A DNA stretch of 64,000 nt from RUG12461 sp045657665 (GTDB lineage Bacteria; Bacillota; Clostridia; Lachnospirales; Lachnospiraceae), in assembly GCA_045657665.1 (NCBI GenBank), contig JAZOTN010000021.1, forward strand, positions 1-64,000. The letters run 5' to 3'. The notes beneath the pieces were generated by a model, which was not told the DNA's origin, ran no database searches, and was given only the letters and a program-made list of their open reading frames with translations. Below are positions 17,035-26,197 of the stretch, piece after piece (the first letter of the stretch is position 1; each line of letters starts with the position of its first letter). The position numbers were made by a program, and so were the translations under genes.

Positions 17035-18441
17035 CTATACAATCTCTTTGTTCTCCGCAAAACACCACATCCGCTTAAAGCCCTTCTCACAGAGCGACTT
17101 TGTCATGACGATCCCGCCGCACTGTCCGGAATACATGAAAGAGTCGCACCGGGAGAGAAGATACAGCGCGTAGAAATAATTCGCCGTGGAATCCTCAAGA
17201 AAGACATCGTAATCCTCCCCGGGATGGCGCTTCCGGTCGAGCTCGCTGATCGTGGTGACGCCCTCTTTGGTAAAGTCGGTGATACTGTAGCGTTCCTGCG
17301 AGACCACGCGGATCTTTCCCGGGAAAGCCGCCTCCATTTTCCTTAAGATATCCATATCCTCCGTAGCAAGGAAAATGCCATCATAGCCATCCTCCTCCAT
17401 CCATTCCCGGATCTTCGGCAGTGCCGACTCCACAGTTACGGGAGCGCTTGCGCCGCTCATGCCGGAAGCAATGTAATCGGATCCCCGAAGAAGAATACCG
17501 AGCATCCGTTTGTCCCCGAGCACCGCTTCCCCGTACTCCTTCATCTCCGCCACAAAAGAAGGGCTCAAAGAATGGATGTCAAAATCATTCCCGTTTGAAT
17601 AACGGAGCATCTTTGTAAAGAGAAGCCCGTAATAATTCGTGATATGGATCGTATTGCTTTCATTCGCATCCGCGGGTGTCATACGGATATTGAAATATTT
17701 CTCGATAATGTGATCCGCATATCTCGAGCTTCCCGGCTGAAGCGTGATCTCAAAGCCGTAACGCTCAAAGAAATGACGTGCTCTGGCATAGACCGTGAGC
17801 ACGCTTCCGATCCCCTCTGAACGTGCCACCACGATCTCCGCATATTTCACCTTATCAAAGGAAAGCTCTGTCAGCCACTGATAGACAAAGATATGATGAA
17901 AGAGCACCACCTGATCCACGGTGAAAAAATCACAGATAAAGGCGGAAGGATGGAAGTCCCGGATGACGCGCAGCGTAGTCTTTTCCTCCGCCGGAGGAAC
18001 TTCCTTCGAAATCTTAAGGCGCTGAGACTCTGGGTAAAACCAGAGGAGTCTTTCATCCCTGCAGACGACCGGCAGTTCCGTGAAAAAGAGCAGTATTCCT
18101 GCCAGAACCACCGTATACTCATTTGCTTCCTCAAACCAGACCTTATCGAATCCTTCCAGAATGTCGAAGCACAGACGCGATTTATCCTTCTCATCATAAA
18201 CAAGATATGGCGGATACAAAGGATCCTCATGAAACAGCGGGGAATCCGGATACTTTTCGCTGGCCTCTGCCCATTTCTGATTCTCTACGTACTCCAGATT
18301 ATAGTCGTCCCCTTCCGGATTCTTTACATGAAAAGCCGTCTCTCCTCTCAATACCCAGTAGAGTGCCTGATGGAATACCCCGGGGCCGTGGCTTAAGTAT
18401 CTATGGTTCCGCTCCCTGTTATAATCTTTAATCAAAAGCAT
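17035..18441 (-). CDS. Putative fucosyltransferase-fold glycosyltransferase
   Basis: A 468-residue soluble protein I place in the O-fucosyltransferase/NodZ superfamily by pattern only. Signs are LGILLRGSDYIASGM (314-328), equal to the HxRxxD donor loop with the leading His replaced; DGYDGIFLATEDMDIL (351-366), the ATDD-like block; and a late SGQCGGIVMTKSLC that matches the terminal motif. The N-terminal 200 residues are unassigned. If correct, it transfers a sugar from a GDP-type donor. It sits 5 bp downstream of an ATP-grasp gene in the ten-gene operon. Confidence 0.5.
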   Translation of the reverse strand: MLLIKDYNRERNHRYLSHGPGVFHQALYWVLRGETAFHVKNPEGDDYNLEYVENQKWAEASEKYPDSPLFHEDPLYPPYLVYDEKDKSRLCFDILEGFDKVWFEEANEYTVVLAGILLFFTELPVVCRDERLLWFYPESQRLKISKEVPPAEEKTTLRVIRDFHPSAFICDFFTVDQVVLFHHIFVYQWLTELSFDKVKYAEIVVARSEGIGSVLTVYARARHFFERYGFEITLQPGSSRYADHIIEKYFNIRMTPADANESNTIHITNYYGLLFTKMLRYSNGNDFDIHSLSPSFVAEMKEYGEAVLGDKRMLGILLRGSDYIASGMSGASAPVTVESALPKIREWMEEDGYDGIFLATEDMDILRKMEAAFPGKIRVVSQERYSITDFTKEGVTTISELDRKRHPGEDYDVFLEDSTANYFYALYLLSRCDSFMYSGQCGGIVMTKSLCEKGFKRMWCFAENKEIV

Positions 18442-18446
18442 ACTTC

Positions 18447-20126
18447 TTACCTCTTATAAGCAATGATCACTTTTCCGGAATCCTGCGTCGGCGCTTCGAT
18501 GAAAAGACCTGCCGCTTCGCAGAGGATCTCGATGGATTCCAGCCCGCAGGGGAAATGCCAGTAGGTCCGTTCCGGCACAATGATCTTCCCGCCTTTTCTG
18601 ACCTTTTCCGCAAGTGTAAAGAAAGTCTCCGCCATTGTTTCCAGATCCTCATTTTCACGGAAGGCAAGATCCAAGATGCCGAACGCAAAGCCTTCCGCGG
18701 CCTCCGGAAGAGCGTCCTCATCCACCACCGTCACGCCGGAAAGCAGCTTTGTTTCGTTCGAACATAGAAGAACCGATCCAACCGGATGAAGCTCAAAATA
18801 AACTCTCTCGATGGAATCCGGGTTCTTAGGACAATCCGATGCCTTTTTCTTTTCTCCGGAAAATAGCATTTCAAAATACCGGGTCTCCGCACGTTCCAGA
18901 AAATCACGATCCTTATAAAGTTGCCGTTCATCCTCGTTCGCGAGATACACCACGCCGGCGCTCGTATCGAGATCCACGGTGCGCGCCAGATGGTCGGAAA
19001 CCGCTTTCCCGAGCCTTGCCCGGCAAAAGCTCTTCTGCCGTCTGATGATCGGCAGAACCGGAGCCGCCAGAATGTCTTTCTCCAGATCGGTGATCAGATG
19101 CTTTTTCAGTCCCTTTGCGAGCGGGCGGAACGGATCATTGACATGTGCAAGGAAAGCATCCGGATGAAGGTATGCATCCAGAGCCAGATCCGTTTCGTGA
19201 TGCCCCCAGATCTTATCCAGGAACGGAGCCGCCATATCGCTTCCCATCGGACGGCAGTTGACCTCGATCAAAACCGGTCCTTTCTCATCAATCATAAATT
19301 CACTGTGTACATTTCCGTATTCCACACCGAGCGCGTCCAGCACATCAAACGCATAGCGTATCAGGGAAGTGCATCCGGTCTCAAGTTCACTCAAGGTCTC
19401 GGTATAATTGTAGACCATACCGCCTCCGGCAACCTTTTTCTTGGAATGCTTCCACACAGCGGAAAGCTTGTGATGTCCGTCATAGGAAACGGTGTTCACG
19501 ATGTATTCCGTACCAACGATACGTTCCTGCAAAAGCATACCTTCCTCGGAGCCGCCCATATAGTTGCCCGTGGAGAACACCTCATCATAGGCTTCTTTCA
19601 GCTCTTCCTCGCTGTCACAGATACGAACGTCCACTGAGCTGGCTCCGCGGTACGGCTTTAAAACGCTTCCCGTAAACTGCTCCTGCCGGTAAAAATCCCT
19701 TGCCTCATCCCAGTTATGAACGATCTTCCCGCGGATCCCGCGAACACCTGAATCGACCAGCTTCTGGTGCATCAGGAATTTGTTGGTCAGGACCGGAATG
19801 CGCTCCGTTTTATTTCCGGGGAGTCCAAGCTTCTCTGCCAGCTGTGCCGCCAGCTCAACACCGAGATCCGCACCCGGAAGAATGAATTTCGGCTCCAGCT
19901 TTTTCACCATTTCAAAGGTTTCTTCGAACGTAGCGCATTCCACAATGAAATCAGCCACATCCTTATAATGATGCTCGATGGGATTCCGTACTTCCTCCAT
20001 GACCTCAAAGATCGCATCGCTCCGCTTCGTCCAGAGCACCACCGGGTGAAACCCGCGTTTTCTGATATCTTCGATAAAATTGACGCCTGTTGAAAAAGCA
20101 TCTACGATTACAATATTTTCCATCAT
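18447..20126 (-). CDS. ATP-grasp ligase with C-terminal methyltransferase-like domain
   Basis: A 559-residue protein. Residues 1-115 form a pre-ATP-grasp domain with IVIVDAFSTGVNFIEDIRKR. The ATP-grasp fold follows: GSVLKPYRGASSVDVRI, EEGMLLQERIVGTEYIVNTV, and the metal site GPVLIEVNCRPMG. After about residue 430 comes a separate domain (VYFELHPVGSVLLC, then FGILDLAF and KVRKGGKIIVPERTYW) that looks like the second half of a Rossmann methyltransferase without a clear motif I. ATP-grasp enzymes of this type join a carboxylate to an amine or thiol. It overlaps the other ATP-grasp gene by 4 bp. Confidence 0.75.
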   Translation of the reverse strand: MMENIVIVDAFSTGVNFIEDIRKRGFHPVVLWTKRSDAIFEVMEEVRNPIEHHYKDVADFIVECATFEETFEMVKKLEPKFILPGADLGVELAAQLAEKLGLPGNKTERIPVLTNKFLMHQKLVDSGVRGIRGKIVHNWDEARDFYRQEQFTGSVLKPYRGASSVDVRICDSEEELKEAYDEVFSTGNYMGGSEEGMLLQERIVGTEYIVNTVSYDGHHKLSAVWKHSKKKVAGGGMVYNYTETLSELETGCTSLIRYAFDVLDALGVEYGNVHSEFMIDEKGPVLIEVNCRPMGSDMAAPFLDKIWGHHETDLALDAYLHPDAFLAHVNDPFRPLAKGLKKHLITDLEKDILAAPVLPIIRRQKSFCRARLGKAVSDHLARTVDLDTSAGVVYLANEDERQLYKDRDFLERAETRYFEMLFSGEKKKASDCPKNPDSIERVYFELHPVGSVLLCSNETKLLSGVTVVDEDALPEAAEGFAFGILDLAFRENEDLETMAETFFTLAEKVRKGGKIIVPERTYWHFPCGLESIEILCEAAGLFIEAPTQDSGKVIIAYKR

Positions 20127-21472
20127 GACCCCTCTTTCTCTCTCAGTGCTTTTACCAGATCCGCCGGAATCTGCTCCGGATATTTTTTCTGCAATGCTTC
20201 AAAGCCGTCCAGAAGCTCCTCCATGGTAGCATAGCCTCCGGTCACGGCATCGTTAAACCAGAAAACATCCTTCCCCGGCATACGAACCTCGTACTGGATA
20301 ACGCTTTTCATACAAGGCTCTGCCGCGATCGCGGTAAGAACCTCCTCATCAACCTTCGGCATCTTGAACTGACAGGCATAAGTCAGATTTTTCACATCGT
20401 TATAGTCTTTTGATGCGCCGACTGCCTCATCCATATAGACATCATAAGGAAGACGTCCCTGGGATCCTGTGATCAGCGTCGTAAGTCCGGACCAGCGGTT
20501 GTTGATCTCAAGGATGTACCATTCGCCTTTCACAAGGACAAGATCCACTTCCATGATACCGGAGAACTGCATCAGCTCCGCCATACGCTTCAGCTCGCTT
20601 TTCACCTCATCCACATGAAGATCCGGATCCAGAATCGGACCGTATTTCAGCGTCGTTGCACCAAGCGGATCGTTGAGCTGCCCCGGCACGGTATTGAAGA
20701 TCCGAAACGGCGGTGAAACGTAATAATTCCCGCGGTCTCCGTGAACCTCCGCGCCGTATTCCTCTCCCGCAAGGAACTGTTCGATAAGCACATCCTCTAC
20801 AAGCTCATCGGAAAGAAGGTAATTCTTTGCGTCCTCAAAATCCTTTGCGACATGAATGCCCATGGATGAAGACCCCGTAGTGCTTTTGATGACCACGGGC
20901 ATCTCCATGTTCTGGATCTCCCAGAGTACATATTCCTGATAAACGTTACCTGTACATGCTTCGCCGAGTTTCTCCGTTGTGAAGAGCTCATAATGGAGGT
21001 AGAGCGCATCCGGGATTCTGAATCCGTTTGCCTTCAGCACCTGATGCGTACGCCATTTGTCAAAGCAGTCCAGCGCGGTATCCGTGGAATAGCAGATCGT
21101 ATCGATCCCCTTTTTCCGGAGGCCTTCCGCAACCGCCGCGTCGCGAAGTCCGTTCCAGTCATAGCCGCTGACCGGTCCCGGCATTGCAACCGCGATGTCG
21201 GGATTTAATCCCGCCACGGTTTCCAGAAATTCGGGGAGCTTTGCTTCCATCGGAAGCGTGATCACCTTGATCTTTTCCGGAGAACGGACCAGTTCTCCTT
21301 CGGAAATGTCCAGAAAATACCTGCCGTTCAGCTGCACCACCAGTGTGATCTCGCAGTCCGGATGCCGCGTTGCCATCTCATCCCACTGCTCCGCCCATTT
21401 CGGGAATACCGTGCAGTTGCTGCTCTTATCTCTGTGCTTACTGTTTGTGGAATAAAAAACAATTCGTTTCAT
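20123..21472 (-). CDS. ATP-grasp carboxylate-amine ligase-like enzyme
   Basis: A 449-residue protein with an N-terminal nucleotide-fold domain (MKRIVFYSTNSKHRDKSSNC) and a full ATP-grasp: MPVVIKSTTGSSSMGIHVAK, VEDVLIEQFLAGEEYGAEV and VKGEWYILEINNRWSGLTTL. The metal-binding E-x-N pair is intact. It makes a pair with the downstream ATP-grasp gene, overlapping by 4 bp, which suggests two successive ligation steps or two partners of one complex. The substrate is unknown. Confidence 0.75.
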   Translation of the reverse strand: MKRIVFYSTNSKHRDKSSNCTVFPKWAEQWDEMATRHPDCEITLVVQLNGRYFLDISEGELVRSPEKIKVITLPMEAKLPEFLETVAGLNPDIAVAMPGPVSGYDWNGLRDAAVAEGLRKKGIDTICYSTDTALDCFDKWRTHQVLKANGFRIPDALYLHYELFTTEKLGEACTGNVYQEYVLWEIQNMEMPVVIKSTTGSSSMGIHVAKDFEDAKNYLLSDELVEDVLIEQFLAGEEYGAEVHGDRGNYYVSPPFRIFNTVPGQLNDPLGATTLKYGPILDPDLHVDEVKSELKRMAELMQFSGIMEVDLVLVKGEWYILEINNRWSGLTTLITGSQGRLPYDVYMDEAVGASKDYNDVKNLTYACQFKMPKVDEEVLTAIAAEPCMKSVIQYEVRMPGKDVFWFNDAVTGGYATMEELLDGFEALQKKYPEQIPADLVKALREKEGS

Positions 21473-21498
21473 CGTAATCTCTCCTATATGCTATGTAT

Positions 21499-22689
21499 TT
21501 ACCAGTCAATAGATCCGATCAGTTCGGGGATCCTTGGCAGGAAATTCGCTTTTGCGTCCTCAATGCTGGCCTGAATGATCTCCGGTGCCGCCCCGCGACC
21601 GTAATACGGTGCAAGAGCCACCTTAAGCTTGGAAAACAGTGCGATCTGTTCCTCGATCTCCTTTCTCTTCTTCTCATCGTACTGGGTGAAATACCGTTCC
21701 ATGAGTCTGTCCCAGGTTTTTGTGATCAGCTCTACCGGCATATTCGTGTGCATCGCCGCATACTCCGGAGAAAGCTTTACGAGATTCACCTGTGTTGCCG
21801 CCGTGGCAAGAAAGTCGAAGATCGGATGCCCGTAACTCACATCTCCCATATCGATCAGGATAAGGTCATCATCCTGGAACATCACGTTATTCGGATGATA
21901 ATCCCCGTGAATCATTGTGGAGCGATCCGGCACAGATTCCACCAGGGCACGGAGACTTGCCATCTCATCCGACGTATAATAGGATTCACACTCCTTCATC
22001 GCAGCATAATAGATATCCTTGATGGAAGGAAAGCATTCCTTGTCTACCTCTGTCTCATGAATTCTCTTATAAAGTGCGACATATTTTTCGGTCAGCTCAT
22101 CGTAACGGTCCGGATTCCCTTTCAACATATTGGAAAGGGTATCCGCGTTGATCATTTCAAACATGATCCCGTAACGGTCATCCGCCATCACCACTGAATA
22201 GGAAATTGCGGTGGGAATACCAGCCACCAACGCTTCCTGCGCAAGATTACGCTCCTGGTTGATCACCTCTAGCGGTGCGGTCTTCTGAAACACCTTGATG
22301 ACGTTTTCGTTGTCCACGCGATAAACTTCACCGTTCGCACCACGTCCGATCAGTTCAAAATCGGCAACGCTGTATTTCTTCATTGCCTTATGCGCTTCAA
22401 ACATCCGCACAAATCCGGTATCCTCCAGGATGTCATAGATCTCCAACGGAATGTTAAAGATCTGAATCTGCTTCTCTTCGTTCTTTGCCATCTTGAGGAT
22501 CACACGCAGCCCCGCACTGGAAATGTATTCCAGCTTCTCAAAGTCAAAGACCAATTGCTCCTCTGCGTTTTCACTGCGAAGCTTCATCAGCTCCTGTTCC
22601 ACCGCTTCGGCGTTATCCCTTGAAATACGTCCTTCAAAAGAAATCACCGCCGTGCTTTTTCCGGCTTCCTTCAATGTCACTCCATCCAT
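21499..22689 (-). CDS. STAS domain fused to an aminoglycoside-phosphotransferase-like kinase
   Basis: A 396-residue cytosolic fusion. Residues 1-105 are a STAS domain (ISFEGRISRDNAEAVEQEL, then FDFEKLEYISSAGLRVIL, with Ser57/Ser58 at the site phosphorylated in SpoIIAA/RsbV). Residues 110-330 form an APH/choline-kinase-like domain: glycine loop LIGRGANGEVYRV (113-125), Lys132, catalytic loop IHGDYHPNNVMF (260-271, D263 and N268), and metal Asp280 in LILIDMGD. All kinase residues look intact. The operon also encodes a SpoIIE-type phosphatase, so the STAS part may be controlled by dephosphorylation. Whether the kinase acts on a metabolite or on proteins is not known. Confidence 0.8.
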   Translation of the reverse strand: MDGVTLKEAGKSTAVISFEGRISRDNAEAVEQELMKLRSENAEEQLVFDFEKLEYISSAGLRVILKMAKNEEKQIQIFNIPLEIYDILEDTGFVRMFEAHKAMKKYSVADFELIGRGANGEVYRVDNENVIKVFQKTAPLEVINQERNLAQEALVAGIPTAISYSVVMADDRYGIMFEMINADTLSNMLKGNPDRYDELTEKYVALYKRIHETEVDKECFPSIKDIYYAAMKECESYYTSDEMASLRALVESVPDRSTMIHGDYHPNNVMFQDDDLILIDMGDVSYGHPIFDFLATAATQVNLVKLSPEYAAMHTNMPVELITKTWDRLMERYFTQYDEKKRKEIEEQIALFSKLKVALAPYYGRGAAPEIIQASIEDAKANFLPRIPELIGSIDW

Positions 22690-22715
22690 TTAATTTCCCT
22701 CCTTACCAAGAGCAA

Positions 22716-24467
22716 CTACGCTCCGTTATACAATTTGTAATAGGCACCCTTCTTCTGCATCAGCTCCTCATGATTCCCGCTCTCCAGAATCCTTCCGTGA
22801 TCCAGTACAAGGATGCAGTCACTATTTTTGATCGTAGAAAGACGGTGTGCGATCACAAAAGATGTCCTGCCTTTCATCAGGTTATCCATTCCTTCCTGGA
22901 TCAGCCGTTCGGTTCTCGGATCCACGGAACTGGTGGCTTCGTCAAGGATCAGGATCGGTGCGTCCGCCGCTACCGCTCTTGCGATATTCAGGAGCTGTCT
23001 CTGTCCTTCCGCCAGGCTCTCCGCATCCCTTGTCAGAACCGTATGATATCCGTCCGGAAGTCTTGTGATGAAATCGTCCGCCCTTGCCTTTTCCGCAGCC
23101 TCGATACACTGCTCATCGGTAAGATCCGGATTCCCGTAGCGGATATTGTCAAGAATCGTGCCCGTGAAAAGGTGCGTATCCTGCAGGACAATGCCGATCA
23201 GCCGCCGGAGATCTTCTTTGCGGAACTCCGTCACATTCTTTCCGTCCAAAAGGATCTCTCCGTTATCCAGATCATAGAAACGGTTGAGAAGGTTCGTGAT
23301 TGTTGTCTTTCCTGAACCGGTGGTACCCACGATCGCGATCTTCTGGCCGCTCTCCGCTGTCAGGTTGACGTCATAAAGGATCTGGGTTCCCGGAACATAA
23401 GAGAAATCCACATGCCGAAGCTCAATCCTTCCCTTTGTCTCCTTTGCAGTGATCGCCGTTGTTCCCTTATCCTCCTCCGGCTCCTCATCGATCATCGAAA
23501 AGATCCTCTTCGCTCCCGCAAGAGCCGTAACACAGGAATAGATCTGTCCGGAAGCAAGCACTACCGGCACGTTCATCGTCTTGGAAAGAGACAGGAACGC
23601 GATGGTTTTTCCGATCGTCATGCCGCCCCAGCCGTTAATGACAAAGATACTGCAGAGCACCGCGAACAGGAAGTAGAACACGATGTTTCCGGCTTCCATG
23701 TTTACGGCGCTGACAATGCCCGTGTATTTCGAAGCCTTATAAGCACTCTGACGGAGCTTTTCATTCCGCTCACGGAACTCCGAAGTACAGGTTTCCTCAC
23801 GGCGGAACACCTTGACCACTTTCTGTCCGCTGAAGATCTCCTCCACATAGCCGCTCACATCCGCAAGGTTTTCCTGCTGGTCAGAATAAGCGCCCCGTGC
23901 AGACCCGATGATCTTCATGCTGACTCCCATCACGACTGCCACCATCAGCAGTGCCAGAAGAGACAGCGGAATATTGAGAATCAGAAGCGCAATGATGATC
24001 GCCACTGCCGTAATCAGCGCGGAAACAATATTCGGAATACCCTGACTGATCATCATCCGGATCGCATCCGTATCATTGGAATACACGGACATGATCTCGC
24101 CGCGGGAATGTGTATCAAAATACTTCGCAGGGAAACGCTCCATCTTATCGAACATCTCACGGCGCAGTGTGTACATCGTTCCATGCGTCATCTTTGCAAC
24201 AGCACGCGCCTGGATAAACTGCGCCAGAACGCCTGCGACAAAAATGCAGATCAAAAACACCAGTGCTTTGGCAAGAGCCGCAAAACCGGCCGTCTTATCA
24301 TCCATCGTAATGAGAGGTGTGATGTACTTATCCACAAGCGCGGAAAGATAGGAATACGCCAGTGTGGAGGTCAGCGCGGATACCACAACGCAGATCATTG
24401 TAATCCAGAAATGGGAACGGTAATTTTTGGTGATGTATTTCATCAGCCGCATCAATGTGTCTTTCAT
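22716..24467 (-). CDS. ABC exporter half-transporter, catalytically competent subunit
   Basis: A 583-residue type IV exporter half: six membrane helices (about 1-320), then an ATPase. Walker A is GTTGSGKTTITNLL, the signature is SLAEGQRQLLNIARA (Ser of LSGGQ replaced by Ala, Gly by Glu), Walker B with catalytic Glu is PILILDEATSSVD, and the H-loop is VIAHRLSTI. It overlaps the upstream subunit by 4 bp. Together they form a heterodimeric exporter of the TM287/288-BmrCD kind, probably exporting the product of the operon. Confidence 0.9.
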   Translation of the reverse strand: MKDTLMRLMKYITKNYRSHFWITMICVVVSALTSTLAYSYLSALVDKYITPLITMDDKTAGFAALAKALVFLICIFVAGVLAQFIQARAVAKMTHGTMYTLRREMFDKMERFPAKYFDTHSRGEIMSVYSNDTDAIRMMISQGIPNIVSALITAVAIIIALLILNIPLSLLALLMVAVVMGVSMKIIGSARGAYSDQQENLADVSGYVEEIFSGQKVVKVFRREETCTSEFRERNEKLRQSAYKASKYTGIVSAVNMEAGNIVFYFLFAVLCSIFVINGWGGMTIGKTIAFLSLSKTMNVPVVLASGQIYSCVTALAGAKRIFSMIDEEPEEDKGTTAITAKETKGRIELRHVDFSYVPGTQILYDVNLTAESGQKIAIVGTTGSGKTTITNLLNRFYDLDNGEILLDGKNVTEFRKEDLRRLIGIVLQDTHLFTGTILDNIRYGNPDLTDEQCIEAAEKARADDFITRLPDGYHTVLTRDAESLAEGQRQLLNIARAVAADAPILILDEATSSVDPRTERLIQEGMDNLMKGRTSFVIAHRLSTIKNSDCILVLDHGRILESGNHEELMQKKGAYYKLYNGA

Positions 24468-26197
24468 GCCGCACCCTCCTTTCCGGCCTCTGCCGCATTG
24501 CAGAGCTCGCGGTAGATGTCACAGTTTAAAAGAAGGTTTTCATGTGTATCAAACCCGGCAACCCGCCCCTTGTCCAGTACAAGGATCCGGTCCGCTTCCC
24601 GGACGGACGCAACACGCTGCGTAATGATGATCTTCGTCATCTCCGGCATATCATCGCGAAGTGCGGTACGGATCTTTGATTCCGTAGCCGTATCAAGCGC
24701 GGAAAGAGCATCGTCCAGGATCAGGATGCGCGGCCTCCGGATCAAAGCCCTCGCAAGGCAGAGACGCTGTCTCTGTCCGCCGGAAAGATTCGCTCCTCCC
24801 TGCTCAACGACCGATCCCAGTCCGCCTTCCTTTTCCGCCACAAACTGATCTGCCGAAGCAAGCCGCACGGCTTCATCACATTCCTCCGCCGTCGCGTCCG
24901 GTTTTCCCCACTTCAGATTGCTTTCGATCGTACCCGAAAACAGCACGTTCTTTTGGAGCACCACGGCAATATTGCCTGTCAGCGTATCCGCGTTATAATC
25001 CCGGACATCACAGCCTCCGACCAAAACACTTCCTTCGCTCACATCATAGAGCCTTGAGATCAGGTTGATAAAAGAAGTTTTGGAGGAACCGGTCGCACCG
25101 ACAATTCCGATCATTTCTCCGGATCGGATGGAAAGATCGACATTTTCCAGAACATTCTTGCCCTGACCCTGCCCGTAACGGAAAGAAACATGGTCAAACT
25201 GTACGGAACCGTCCTTCATCTCTGTCACCGGATGCTCCGGATCACGGATCGTCGGCTCTTCACTGAGCACCTCCGAAACACGCCGGAGAGAAGCAAAGCT
25301 GGAAGCCAGCTGTACAAAGGAAAGCACCAGCATTGCCATATAGGACATGATCTGGAACGCATAGGTGATAAAACCTGTCAGATCACCGGTCGTCATCTCT
25401 CCGACGCTGATGAACTTCGCGCCGATCCATGCGATCCCGATGAAACAGAATTCGAGTGCGAGCATCATGATGGGGTTGTTGAAGGCGAGAAGATTCTCCA
25501 CCTTTACAAAACCTTTGCGGACAATGCCTGCGGATTTTTCAAAACTTTCGCTTTCCGATTGTTCGCGCGCGAAAGACTTCACCACGCGGATCCCCGTCAC
25601 GTTTTCCTGAACCTTGCCGTTCAGCTTGTCATAATCCATATAAACCGAGCGGTACATCCGGATGCTCTTTAAAATGATAAAAGTCAGGAAAATACCGATA
25701 ATGAGCACACCGATCGTCAGCACCAGACAAAGCCTTCCATTGAGCCGTGCCGTCAGAATAAGAGAATAGATAATGGCAACCGGAGTCTTGAAAAAAGTGT
25801 TCAGGATCGTCTGCGCAGCTGTCTGGATATTGGTGATATCCGTGGTCTGACGCGTAACAAGGCTTGAAACACCGTATTTGTCAAGATTTGCAAAGGAGAA
25901 TCCCTGAACCCGGACAAACAATGCCTCCCGAAGATTTGCGGCAAGACCGCTGCTTGCTTTGGCGGAATAAACATAGCCGACCAGCGCCGTAATAAGCGCC
26001 GAAACCGCAAAGATCAGCATGTATCCACCCCACCTCAGCACCTCGCTGATATTGTTCTGCGAAATACCGTCATCCACGATGTGCGTTGTCATCAGCGGGA
26101 TCATGGTCTCCAGAAGACCGCTCATGATCAGCAGGATCGGTGCCGCTATAAAAGCGCCTTTATATTGCTTTACCTGTTGCAGGATCACGTTCTTCAA
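24464..26197 (-). CDS. ABC exporter half-transporter, degenerate-site subunit
   Basis: A 577-residue exporter half. The Walker A is unusual (GIVGATGSSKTSFINLI, Gly to Ser before Lys), the signature is intact (NLSGGQRQRLCLARAL), Walker B ends in Asp rather than Glu (ILILDDALSALD) and the H-loop His is Gln (IIITQRVASV). This is the usual pattern of the non-hydrolysing site in heterodimeric exporters, matched by the normal Walker B in the partner. Its start overlaps the end of the condensation-like gene by 38 bp, so the two are translationally linked. Confidence 0.9.
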   Translation of the reverse strand: MKNVILQQVKQYKGAFIAAPILLIMSGLLETMIPLMTTHIVDDGISQNNISEVLRWGGYMLIFAVSALITALVGYVYSAKASSGLAANLREALFVRVQGFSFANLDKYGVSSLVTRQTTDITNIQTAAQTILNTFFKTPVAIIYSLILTARLNGRLCLVLTIGVLIIGIFLTFIILKSIRMYRSVYMDYDKLNGKVQENVTGIRVVKSFAREQSESESFEKSAGIVRKGFVKVENLLAFNNPIMMLALEFCFIGIAWIGAKFISVGEMTTGDLTGFITYAFQIMSYMAMLVLSFVQLASSFASLRRVSEVLSEEPTIRDPEHPVTEMKDGSVQFDHVSFRYGQGQGKNVLENVDLSIRSGEMIGIVGATGSSKTSFINLISRLYDVSEGSVLVGGCDVRDYNADTLTGNIAVVLQKNVLFSGTIESNLKWGKPDATAEECDEAVRLASADQFVAEKEGGLGSVVEQGGANLSGGQRQRLCLARALIRRPRILILDDALSALDTATESKIRTALRDDMPEMTKIIITQRVASVREADRILVLDKGRVAGFDTHENLLLNCDIYRELCNAAEAGKEGAA

